Positions 1-7,796 of a stretch of DNA of 32,672 nucleotides are shown piece by piece (position 1 is the stretch's first letter; every line of letters starts with the position of its first letter). The notes under the pieces were generated by a model that worked only from the letters and a program-made list of their open reading frames with translations, was not told the DNA's origin and did no database searches. This stretch comes from Candidatus Gastranaerophilales bacterium. Its GTDB lineage: Bacteria > Cyanobacteriota > Vampirovibrionia > Gastranaerophilales > Gastranaerophilaceae. The stretch lies in assembly GCA_944324055.1 (NCBI GenBank), contig CALUUV010000010.1:1-32672 (forward strand), given 5' to 3'. The position numbers and the translations under genes were made by a program.

Positions 1-720
1 CCGGATGAGAAACCACCGGTAAAACCCGATGAAAAACCACCGGTGAAACCTGATGAGAAACCTCCGTTAAAACCGGATGAGAAACCACCAGTTAAACCGG
101 ATGAGAAACCACCGGTAAAACCCGATGAAAAACCACCGGTGAAACCTGATGAGAAACCTCCGTTAAAACCGGACGAAAAACCACCAGTGAAACCGGATGA
201 AAAACCACCGGTGAAACCGGATGAAAAGCCACCGGTAAAACCGGATGAAAAGCCGCCGGTTAAACCCGATGAAAAACCACCGGTAAAACCGGATGAAAAG
301 CCTCCGGTAAAACCCGACGAAAAACCGCCAGTTAAACCTGATGAGAAACCTCCGGTGAAACCCGACGAAAAACCACCAGTGAAACCTGATGAAAAACCGC
401 CAGTTAAACCAGATGAGAAACCACCGGTGAAACCTGATGAGAAACCACCAGTTAAACCGGATGAAAAGCCGCCGGTTAAACCCGATGAAAAGCCACCGGT
501 GAAACCTGATGAGAAACCACCGGTGAAACCTGATGAGAAACCACCGGTGAACCCTGACGAAAAACCACCGGTAAAACCCGACGAAAAACCACCGGTAAAA
601 CCGGATGAGAAACCACCAGTTAAACCGGATGAGAAACCACCGGTGAAACCTGACGAAAAGCCGCCGGTTAAACCCGATGAAAAACCACCAGTTAAACCTG
701 ATGAAAAACCGCCGGTGAAA
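1..720 (+). repeat. Tandem 24-bp repeat, 30 units (PDEKPPVK)
   Basis: Thirty in-frame 24-bp units run from base 1 to 720, followed by one degenerate unit (PDGKPPVD) at 721-744. Only three residue changes occur in the 30 units (two V to L, one K to N), while codons vary widely at third positions (CCA/CCG, GAT/GAC, GAA/GAG, GTT/GTG/GTA). Bases 1-77 are identical to 97-173, a four-unit offset, so at least one block of four units was duplicated recently. The array continues off the left edge. Confidence 0.97.
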
Positions 721-3033
721 CCCGACGGAAAACCACCTGTGGACACAAAGCCTCCGGTGGATACTAAACCGCCAGTGGATAACAAACCACCGATTGATAA
801 TAAACCACCAATCGACAATAAACCGCCGGTGGACAATAAACCGCCAGTGGATAACAAACCACCGATTGATAATAAACCACCAATCGACAATAAACCGCCG
901 GTAGACAATAAACCGCCAGTGGACAATAAACCGCCAGTGGATAACAAACCACCTATCGATAATAAGCCACCAGTGGACAATAGACCACCGGTGAAACCTG
1001 ACATGCCGGAAGTTCCAGATTTTGATATAAGCATTGAACATAATGAAGGAACAAAACCAAATAAACCTCCAATAGATAACAAACCAGGGGTAAATCAAGG
1101 GGTAAATCAAGAAACTAAACCTGATAAACCGCCAATGGACAATAGACCGCCGGTAGATAATAGACCACCAATTATCCCAAACGAAAAACCGCCGATTAAA
1201 CCTTTGTACGGTCCTGACGATATGTTAGACCAATATCTAAACAACGAATTATGGTTACCGAACAGAGATCATGGAGCTGGGGTAAATAAGGGACCTAGAC
1301 CTCCACATCACGGGCATGATGGTATTAGACCTGATAGACCACCGATTGATAACAGGCCGCCAATTGATAACCGTCCTCCAATGGATAATAAACCGCCGGT
1401 AGATAATAGACCACCAATTATTCCAAACGAAAAACCGCCGGTTAAACCGTTATATGGTCCTGACAATATGTTAGACCAATATTTAAACAACGAATTATGG
1501 TTACCGAACAGAGATCATGGAGCCAGACCTAGACCTCCACATCACGGGCATGATGGTATTAGACCTGATAGACCACCGATAGACAATAGGCCGCCAATTG
1601 ATATAAGACCGCCTATCGATAACAGACCGCCGATAGATAATAGGCCGCCAATTGATATAAGGCCGCCTATCGATAACAGACCGCCGATAGACAATAGGCC
1701 GCCGATTGATATAAGACCGCCTATCGATAACAGACCGCCGATAGACAATAGGCCTCCTATTGATATAAGACCGCCTATCGATAACAGACCACCGATTGAT
1801 AATAGGCCGCCGATTGATATAAGACCGCCTATCGATAACAGACCGCCAATTGATAACAGGCCGCCGATTGATAATAGGCCGCCGATTGATAATAGGCCTC
1901 CTATTGATATAAGACCGCCTATCGATAACAGACCGCCGATAGACAATAGGCCTCCTATTGATATAAGACCGCCTATCGATAACAGACCACCGATTGATAA
2001 TAGGCCGCCGATTGATATAAGACCGCCTATCGATAACAGACCGCCAATTGATAACAGGCCGCCGATAGACAATAGACCGCCGGTTAATGATGGAATGCGC
2101 CCACATCCATTCCCTCATCCTGATCATCCGGGACATATAGATGTTAAACCTCAATTACCAGGGTTTAATCCTGATATGGGGTTACAAGAATACATGAGAT
2201 ATGAAATGTTGAGACCTGAACCACCAAGACATGCTCATAGACCTCATCATCATCACCATATGCCACCTCCACCACCTGAGAAGACTATGGATCCTGAAAC
2301 TGCTGCAGCTATGCAAATTATGCAGAATGTTCAGCAACCAACAGACCCTACAATTACTCAAATGAGACAACGTTTGAGTGGAGATGCTGCAGAATTGTTC
2401 TTTACAGGTATGATTAATCTAAATGATTTATCAAATACTATAAAAGAAAATAGTAAAAGTGCTAAATCAAAACTTATATTAGCTATGGCGAATGCATCAA
2501 GACAAGGTATTGATAACTCGCAAATAAATGATACTTTAAAAATGGTTACTGCAAGTATGGCAGCAACTGAAAATAGTACACCATCAAAAATTCTTAAAAA
2601 TATTATAGAATTATATCTTCCTTGGTATCCATTACAACAAGGGGTTGGTTTTGACTTAACAATTGAAACTTTACCTGTTGATCAAAACTTTTTATCTGTG
2701 TTGAAAGTTTGGATACAAACAAGAAACTACGGAAATGTTAATGCTGTATTAACACTATTAACAAGCAATTCCGTTGATATGAATATACAATGTAATGAAA
2801 AATTCCCTAAAGATGATTTATTAAAACGTCTTAATGATGAAACCCATAATCACACAATGCAATCAAGCATAAGTGTAGAAGAAGTTACATCGACAGAAGG
2901 GTATATTGAACCAGACCAACAAGCAAAAGTTAATTTATCATCTACATATGAATTAAACCCTTATTTATTATTAATGGCACATTCATTTATAAAAAATACA
3001 ATTATAATTGATAGTAATATGACACTTACATAA
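1..3033 (+). CDS. Proline-rich repeat protein with FliK/YscP-like C-terminal domain (5' partial)
   Basis: The frame is open from base 1, so the start lies outside the window; a GTG at 43 falls inside a repeat and is not a credible start. Visible: 1010 codons. Order: 30 units of PDEKPPVK, 14 units of PPVDNK type, a linker with two copies of an 82-residue module (LYGPDDMLDQYLNNELWLP), 28 units of RPPIDN/RPPIDI, a His-rich patch, then a non-repetitive domain from about base 2280. That domain has a helical part, an LYLPWYPL motif and beta-rich sequence with IQTRNYGNVNAVL, which resembles the C-terminal switch domain of hook-length protein FliK and needle-length protein YscP. FliI lies 1.4 kb downstream. 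I infer a secreted molecular ruler. The similarity is by eye and not tested; a surface proline-rich protein is the main alternative. Base composition jumps from mid-GC repeats to AT-rich in the C-terminal domain. Confidence 0.6.
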   Translation, partial: PDEKPPVKPDEKPPVKPDEKPPLKPDEKPPVKPDEKPPVKPDEKPPVKPDEKPPLKPDEKPPVKPDEKPPVKPDEKPPVKPDEKPPVKPDEKPPVKPDEKPPVKPDEKPPVKPDEKPPVKPDEKPPVKPDEKPPVKPDEKPPVKPDEKPPVKPDEKPPVKPDEKPPVKPDEKPPVKPDEKPPVNPDEKPPVKPDEKPPVKPDEKPPVKPDEKPPVKPDEKPPVKPDEKPPVKPDEKPPVKPDGKPPVDTKPPVDTKPPVDNKPPIDNKPPIDNKPPVDNKPPVDNKPPIDNKPPIDNKPPVDNKPPVDNKPPVDNKPPIDNKPPVDNRPPVKPDMPEVPDFDISIEHNEGTKPNKPPIDNKPGVNQGVNQETKPDKPPMDNRPPVDNRPPIIPNEKPPIKPLYGPDDMLDQYLNNELWLPNRDHGAGVNKGPRPPHHGHDGIRPDRPPIDNRPPIDNRPPMDNKPPVDNRPPIIPNEKPPVKPLYGPDNMLDQYLNNELWLPNRDHGARPRPPHHGHDGIRPDRPPIDNRPPIDIRPPIDNRPPIDNRPPIDIRPPIDNRPPIDNRPPIDIRPPIDNRPPIDNRPPIDIRPPIDNRPPIDNRPPIDIRPPIDNRPPIDNRPPIDNRPPIDNRPPIDIRPPIDNRPPIDNRPPIDIRPPIDNRPPIDNRPPIDIRPPIDNRPPIDNRPPIDNRPPVNDGMRPHPFPHPDHPGHIDVKPQLPGFNPDMGLQEYMRYEMLRPEPPRHAHRPHHHHHMPPPPPEKTMDPETAAAMQIMQNVQQPTDPTITQMRQRLSGDAAELFFTGMINLNDLSNTIKENSKSAKSKLILAMANASRQGIDNSQINDTLKMVTASMAATENSTPSKILKNIIELYLPWYPLQQGVGFDLTIETLPVDQNFLSVLKVWIQTRNYGNVNAVLTLLTSNSVDMNIQCNEKFPKDDLLKRLNDETHNHTMQSSISVEEVTSTEGYIEPDQQAKVNLSSTYELNPYLLLMAHSFIKNTIIIDSNMTLT
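733..984 (+). repeat. Tandem 18-bp repeat, 14 units (PPVDNK/PPIDNK)
   Basis: Fourteen in-frame 18-bp units coding PP(V/I)D(N/T)(K/R). The V/I pattern VIIVVIIVVVIV suggests that paired or longer blocks were copied rather than single units. Confidence 0.95.
1147..1605 (+). repeat. Direct repeat of about 246 bp, two copies, with a diverged third copy downstream
   Basis: Copy 1 runs from 1147 to 1392 and copy 2 from 1393 to about 1605. Both code PPIIPNEKPP, then a LYGPD-DMLDQYLNNELWLPNRDHGA core, then RPPHHGHDGIRPDRPP. Copy 2 lacks the GVNKG insert of copy 1. A diverged third core (NPDMGLQEYMRYEMLRPEPP, then a His-rich stretch) lies near 2170-2260. The module is the only amphipathic, non-proline-rich element within the repeats. 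Confidence 0.85.
1570..2073 (+). repeat. Tandem 18-bp repeat with 54-bp higher order, 28 units (RPPIDN/RPPIDI)
   Basis: Twenty-eight 18-bp units code RPPID followed by N or I. The last residue follows an N-N-I cycle over most of the tract, giving a 54-bp higher-order period, interrupted once by four N units in a row near 1840-1900. Several 54-bp blocks look nearly identical at DNA level, so copying happened in three-unit blocks. Confidence 0.95.
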
Positions 3034-3081
3034 TATCCTTATGGCTATTGTTATTTTTTTCGTTAGCTAAATAATAATGAT

Positions 3082-4431
3082 ATGAATATTGTTATTATAG
3101 GTGGAGTTGCAGCAGGGGCAAAAGCTGCAGCTAAAACAAGAAGATTATTACCGGATGCAAAAATAGATATTTATACAGAAGATACACATGTTTCGTACTC
3201 AGCATGTGGTCTTCCTTATTATATACAGGGGAATTTTGATGATTATAAAAAATTAATTGTCAGAACCCCTGAAGTATTTGGAAAAAGTAATATAAATGTT
3301 CATCTAGAAAACCGTGTTATAAAAATAATACCTAAGACACAAAAAATAATAGTTAAAGATTTAGCCAATGATGTTGAATATCCTGTATGTTATGACAAAT
3401 TGGTAATTGCAACAGGCGCAACACCATTCATGCCGGAAATAAAAAACATACATCTTAAAAATGTTTTCAAAATCAGGACTTTAGAAGACGGTATTGCAGT
3501 AAAAGAAGCAATGAAAGAAGCAAAACACGCCACAATAATTGGTGGAGGTTATATTGGAATAGAGCTTTTAGAAGCAATGGTTAAGAACAATATTCAAACA
3601 ACCTTAGTTGAAAATTCTCCTCATATAATGCCAATGTTAGATTCGGATATTGCAGAACTTATAACAAAATATATTGAGTCAGAATGCAGCGATTATGTTA
3701 GATTACTAACCAACGATAGTGTAATATCATTTAATGGGCAAGACAAAGTCGAAGAAGTTATAACATCAAATGGCGAACATTTTGAAACCGATATTGTATT
3801 AGTATGTGCAGGAGTTCGTCCAAGAGTTGATATTGCAAAAGAAGCAGGAATAGAACTTGGAGCAACAGGAGCTATAAAAGTAAATAGCCGAATGAAAACA
3901 AATATTGAAAACATATACGCAGCAGGCGACTGTGCAGAAAAAACAAACATTATAACTCATCGTCAAGTATGGATTCCATTAGGAACAAACGCAAATAAAG
4001 AAGGTCGATGTGCTGCAGTAAATTTATCAGGATATACAGAAGATTTTGAAGGTGTTTTAGGTTCAGCAGTAACAAGATATTTATCACTCACTATTTCTAC
4101 AACAGGATTAACCGAAAAAAGTTCAATAGAGAATGGTTTTGATCCAGTATCAGTAATGGTAACAAAACGAGACAAAGCAGGTTATATGCCAGAAGTAGAG
4201 AATGTCACCATAAAATTAGTTGCAGATAAAAGAACTCATAAGCTATTAGGAGGTCAAGCAATAGGTTGCGGAGATGCAGATAAAAGAATAAACACATTAT
4301 CGGTAGGATTAATAAACGGAATAACGGTAGAAGAACTTGTTGGTGCAGATATGACCTATGCACCACCATACTCAACAGCGATAGACCCTTTATTATCAGC
4401 AGCAAGACTTTTAATAGACAAACTAAAATAA
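3082..4431 (+). CDS. CoA-disulfide reductase-like FAD/NAD(P)-dependent oxidoreductase
   Basis: A 449-residue single-cysteine flavin disulfide reductase (CoADR/NADH oxidase/NADH peroxidase group). Visible: N-terminal FAD dinucleotide motif (IIGGVAAGAKAA, residues 4-15), the redox-active cysteine C42 in SYSACGLPYY, a second dinucleotide motif for NAD(P)H (ATIIGGGYIGIEL, about 153-165), the FAD-binding NIYAAGDCAE (about 277-286) and a C-terminal dimerisation domain. Length is normal for the family. The likely role is thiol or oxygen/peroxide redox defence in the cytoplasm; the sequence alone does not separate CoA-disulfide reductase from NADH oxidase. It sits 48 bp after the repeat protein and 34 bp before fliI, with no visible Shine-Dalgarno, so it may be co-transcribed with export genes without sharing their function. 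Confidence 0.88.
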   Translation: MNIVIIGGVAAGAKAAAKTRRLLPDAKIDIYTEDTHVSYSACGLPYYIQGNFDDYKKLIVRTPEVFGKSNINVHLENRVIKIIPKTQKIIVKDLANDVEYPVCYDKLVIATGATPFMPEIKNIHLKNVFKIRTLEDGIAVKEAMKEAKHATIIGGGYIGIELLEAMVKNNIQTTLVENSPHIMPMLDSDIAELITKYIESECSDYVRLLTNDSVISFNGQDKVEEVITSNGEHFETDIVLVCAGVRPRVDIAKEAGIELGATGAIKVNSRMKTNIENIYAAGDCAEKTNIITHRQVWIPLGTNANKEGRCAAVNLSGYTEDFEGVLGSAVTRYLSLTISTTGLTEKSSIENGFDPVSVMVTKRDKAGYMPEVENVTIKLVADKRTHKLLGGQAIGCGDADKRINTLSVGLINGITVEELVGADMTYAPPYSTAIDPLLSAARLLIDKLK

Positions 4432-4465
4432 TGCATAAATTCAAGAGATATGCTACAATATTCCT

Positions 4466-5812
4466 ATGAATTCACCTTATGAAGAAGAGTTAAATAATGT
4501 CAAAAATAGAGTATCCAATGCTTTAGATAATACTCAACTTTACCAGTTTAAAGGAACTGTATCAAAACTTTTAGGCTTAACCGTAGAAGTAAAACTTCCA
4601 GGGTTAAAAATAGGAGATTTATGTTTTATTGAAACAAATACAGGAGAGAAAAAACCTGCAGAAGTAGTTGCGTTCAAAGGTGAAACAGCACAATTACTAT
4701 TACTATTAGACGGAACGGGAATTGGACAAGGTAGTTTAGTTGTATCAACAGGAAATCCAATTATTATTCCGGTAGGAGAATTTTTATTAGGCCGATTGAT
4801 TAACCCAATGGGAGAACCGATTGACGGAAAACCACTAGACACAACTGGCGCAATGTGGCGATCAATCGAAGGACCTCCACCAGGACCATTTGAGCGACCA
4901 ATTATTACAGAAATGTTCTCAACAGGTGTTAGAGCAATCGATGGATGTATGACAATGGGTTGCGGACAACGTTTAGGATTGTTTGCAGGATCTGGGGTTG
5001 GTAAAAGTACACTTCTAGGTATGATTGCAAGAAATTCAGATGCTGATGTAAACGTAGTTGCACTAATCGGAGAACGTGGCCGTGAGGTAAAAGAATTTAT
5101 TGAAGATTCACTAGGCGTTGAAGGGATGAAAAAATCAGTTATCGTATGTTCAACAGGTGACCAACCCCCATTGATTAGACAAAAAGCTCTACTTGCAGCA
5201 ACAGCAGTATGTGAGTATTTCAGAGATCAAGGGAAAAAAGTATTCTTAATGACAGATACAGTAACACGTTGTGCAATGGCAGGTCGTGAAGTTGGTTTGT
5301 CTATCGGAGAGCCTCCAACAATGAAAGGTTATCCGCCATCAATATTCTCTTGGTTACAAAAAGTTTTAGAAAGAGCAGGAAACAGTCCAAAAGGTTCTAT
5401 TACTGCTTTATATACAGTATTGATGGAAGGTGACGATATCTCAGACCCTATCGTAGATATTGTGCGTGGTATTGTAGACGGTCACATTTTCTTATCAAGA
5501 AAAGTTGCAGAAAGTAACCACTATCCAGCAATTGATGTTTTAGGAAGTATCTCAAGGTTGATGTCAGCTATTGCCAGTCCTGAACATAAAGCAGCAGCTG
5601 GTAAAATGAGAGCTTTATTATCTTTATATAGAGAAAATAAAGACTTGATTGACGTTGGTATGTATCAACCTGGAAGTAACCCTAAACTTGATATTGCAAT
5701 TGAAATGATGCCGCAAATTAACGCATTCTTACAACAAAGAACATCAGATATTGTATCAATGGATTCTACAATTAATACTCTTGTAGAAATGATGGCAAAT
5801 ATTGATATTTAA
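4466..5812 (+). CDS. fliI: Flagellar/type III export ATPase FliI
   Basis: A 448-residue F1-beta-like hexameric ATPase that energises the flagellar or injectisome export gate. Visible: N-terminal beta-barrel domain, Walker A AGSGVGKST (about 174-182), the ALIGERGREVKEF loop, Walker B region LMTDTVTR, and the family signature GEPPTMKGYPPSIF followed by ERAGNSPKGSITALYTVL and DGHIFLSR. AMAGREVGLSIGEPP fits flagellar FliI better than injectisome YscN, but I cannot rule YscN out. No other flagellar gene is visible to the right, and the left neighbour but one carries a FliK-like domain, so this is probably the edge of a flagellar/type III block. No strong Shine-Dalgarno is seen before the ATG. Confidence 0.92.
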   Translation: MNSPYEEELNNVKNRVSNALDNTQLYQFKGTVSKLLGLTVEVKLPGLKIGDLCFIETNTGEKKPAEVVAFKGETAQLLLLLDGTGIGQGSLVVSTGNPIIIPVGEFLLGRLINPMGEPIDGKPLDTTGAMWRSIEGPPPGPFERPIITEMFSTGVRAIDGCMTMGCGQRLGLFAGSGVGKSTLLGMIARNSDADVNVVALIGERGREVKEFIEDSLGVEGMKKSVIVCSTGDQPPLIRQKALLAATAVCEYFRDQGKKVFLMTDTVTRCAMAGREVGLSIGEPPTMKGYPPSIFSWLQKVLERAGNSPKGSITALYTVLMEGDDISDPIVDIVRGIVDGHIFLSRKVAESNHYPAIDVLGSISRLMSAIASPEHKAAAGKMRALLSLYRENKDLIDVGMYQPGSNPKLDIAIEMMPQINAFLQQRTSDIVSMDSTINTLVEMMANIDI

Positions 5813-5859
5813 ACCTCAACTTTAGTTATAGATTATAATAATATAAGAAAATGATGTTT

Positions 5860-5887
5860 TTGACATGTTTCTTGTTAAAATTATAGT
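5860..5887 (+). promoter_or_regulatory. Strong sigma70-like promoter abutting the next start codon
   Basis: TTGACA at 5860-5865, a 16-bp spacer and TATAGT at 5882-5887. The -10 box touches the ATG at 5888, so transcription would begin within the annotated gene. See findings. Confidence 0.5.
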
Positions 5888-6208
5888 ATGGCACAAGTAG
5901 AAATTGAACATGATACCGAATTAAAAAGCGTTGGGTTAGAATTAATGTTTCTAACTCCAGAAAAGTATGCCAATGAACAAGGGATAACGGCTGTTGAATT
6001 ATCAAAATTAGTCAATTTACCACTTGACACAGTTAAGAAAAAATTAGCAATATTAAAAGAAAAAGATATAGTCAGAGTTAAGGGAAATAATCCTAAATTC
6101 TGGCTTTTTGATGAATATAACTTTCAAAGAATGGATGAAGAAGACGAAGTATTTTTACTTTTATCCTGCTTTGATGATGTAGATTTTGATAAATATTTCA
6201 GCTATTAA
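5888..6208 (+). CDS. Small winged-helix DNA-binding protein
   Basis: A 106-residue acidic protein. Residues about 30-75 look like a winged helix-turn-helix: ITAVELSKLVNLPLDTVKKKLAILKEKDIVRVKG reads as two helices, a recognition helix and a wing, as in small ArsR/MarR-like repressors. The C-terminus is rich in D, E and F. No cysteine or histidine pattern for metal sensing is visible. The first ATG directly follows a -10 box (5882-5887), so either another upstream promoter (TATAAT at about 5834) drives it or translation starts at the in-frame ATG at 5945, which keeps the winged helix intact. It lies 75 bp downstream of fliI; its target is unknown. Confidence 0.65.
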   Translation: MAQVEIEHDTELKSVGLELMFLTPEKYANEQGITAVELSKLVNLPLDTVKKKLAILKEKDIVRVKGNNPKFWLFDEYNFQRMDEEDEVFLLLSCFDDVDFDKYFSY

Positions 6209-6228
6209 TTTTTATATTCATATTAATA

Positions 6229-6288
6229 AATGAACAAAACTCTGCTTGAGAATTTCTTTGTTCCACATTTCTTTGCGGTCAAAGGGGG
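6229..6288 (+). repeat. REP-like direct repeat, copy A
   Basis: It matches copy B at 6500-6558 over about 60 bp with few substitutions. The shared core is CTGCTTGAGA, then TTTCTTTG, then CCAC, then TTTCTTTGCGGTCAAAG. In this copy the right arm of the terminal palindrome has decayed (AAAGGGGG instead of AAAGAAA). Confidence 0.75.
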
Positions 6289-6438
6289 TAAATGGATGTG
6301 GAGGGAACAAATCAAAGAGTAAATATTTGTTATTATTTTTAAAATTAAAAGGATAAATTTATAATTATTGTTTCAATATTTATATAAATATTTTCAAGCA
6401 TAACGAAGCGAATAATTAATGTTTATGAGCAAGTGACA

Positions 6439-6476
6439 AAACGAGTGTTGTCTGAGCGAAGCGAGTTCACTCGTTT
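6439..6476. repeat. 9-bp perfect inverted repeat
   Basis: AAACGAGTG (6439-6447) and CACTCGTTT (6468-6476) pair perfectly around a 20-nt loop that contains GAGCGAAGCGAG. No T-tract follows directly, so it is not a clear terminator. It lies between the two direct repeats and probably belongs to the same composite element. Confidence 0.7.
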
Positions 6477-6499
6477 AGATGCGAATAATACAATTAATT

Positions 6500-6570
6500 A
6501 ATGAGCGAAGTTCTGCTTGAGAGTTTCTTTGCTCCACGTTTCTTTGCGGTCAAAGAAATGTGGAAAGGGG
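6500..6570 (+). repeat. REP-like direct repeat, copy B, with perfect palindrome
   Basis: Second copy of the repeat at 6229. It ends in TTTCTTTG-CGGT-CAAAGAAA (6539-6558), an 8-bp perfect stem with a tetraloop. Confidence 0.75.
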
Positions 6571-6635
6571 AAAATATATATTATTATTTAAAAATTTAAA
6601 TTAAAAAGAAAACTTATTTTCTTTTATAAATATTT

Positions 6636-6668
6636 AAAAAGAGGATTTGGAAACCCAAACCCTCTTTT
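6636..6668 (-). terminator. Intrinsic terminator of gap
   Basis: On the minus strand, AAAGAGGG and TTTGG pair with CCAAA and CCTCTTT around a short loop, and the stem is followed by a run of T. It lies 26 bp after the gap stop codon. Confidence 0.8.
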
Positions 6669-6693
6669 ATATAATTATAATCTTTTATTCAAA

Positions 6694-7734
<1,041 letters not shown>

Positions 7735-7746
7735 TTACAAGTTCAT

Positions 7747-7773
7747 ATTATAACAAACAAAAATACTATTCAA
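7747..7773 (-). promoter_or_regulatory. Candidate gap promoter
   Basis: On the minus strand: TTGAAT, a 15-bp spacer and TATAAT, about 50 bp before the gap start. The spacer is short but the -10 is perfect. Confidence 0.5.
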
Positions 7774-7796
7774 TGGGGTAAAATATTTTATTTTTA

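Larger units (their letters stand above)
6209..6693. other. Gene-free interval with REP-like repeats and hairpins
   Basis: This 485-bp stretch between the winged-helix gene and the convergent gap gene holds two copies of a roughly 60-bp direct repeat (6229-6288, 6500-6570), a 9-bp inverted repeat (6439-6476) enclosing GAGCGAAGCGAG, and the gap terminator (6636-6668). The short ATG frames of about 30 codons in the two repeat copies are probably not genes: all differences between the aligned frames change the amino acid. Confidence 0.7.

Noticed and set aside
43-45. GTG as start of the repeat protein
   Set aside because: It is a valine codon inside a repeat unit; the frame is open to base 1.
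1-720. CRISPR array
   Set aside because: Units are contiguous, in frame and coding, with no unique spacers.
163-1110. Long open frame on the minus strand through the first repeats
   Set aside because: It exists because the 24-bp and 18-bp repeats contain no stop in that frame; composition (Trp/Phe/Arg-rich) is unnatural and there is no ribosome site.
1501-2154. Two overlapping minus-strand frames through the RPPIDN tract
   Set aside because: Repeat shadows of the plus-strand gene (SIGGLL and RRSVI periodic products), with no start signals.
6502-6600. Short ATG frames in the two REP-like copies
   Set aside because: The two copies differ only by amino-acid-changing substitutions and decay at the 3' end, so there is no sign of protein selection.
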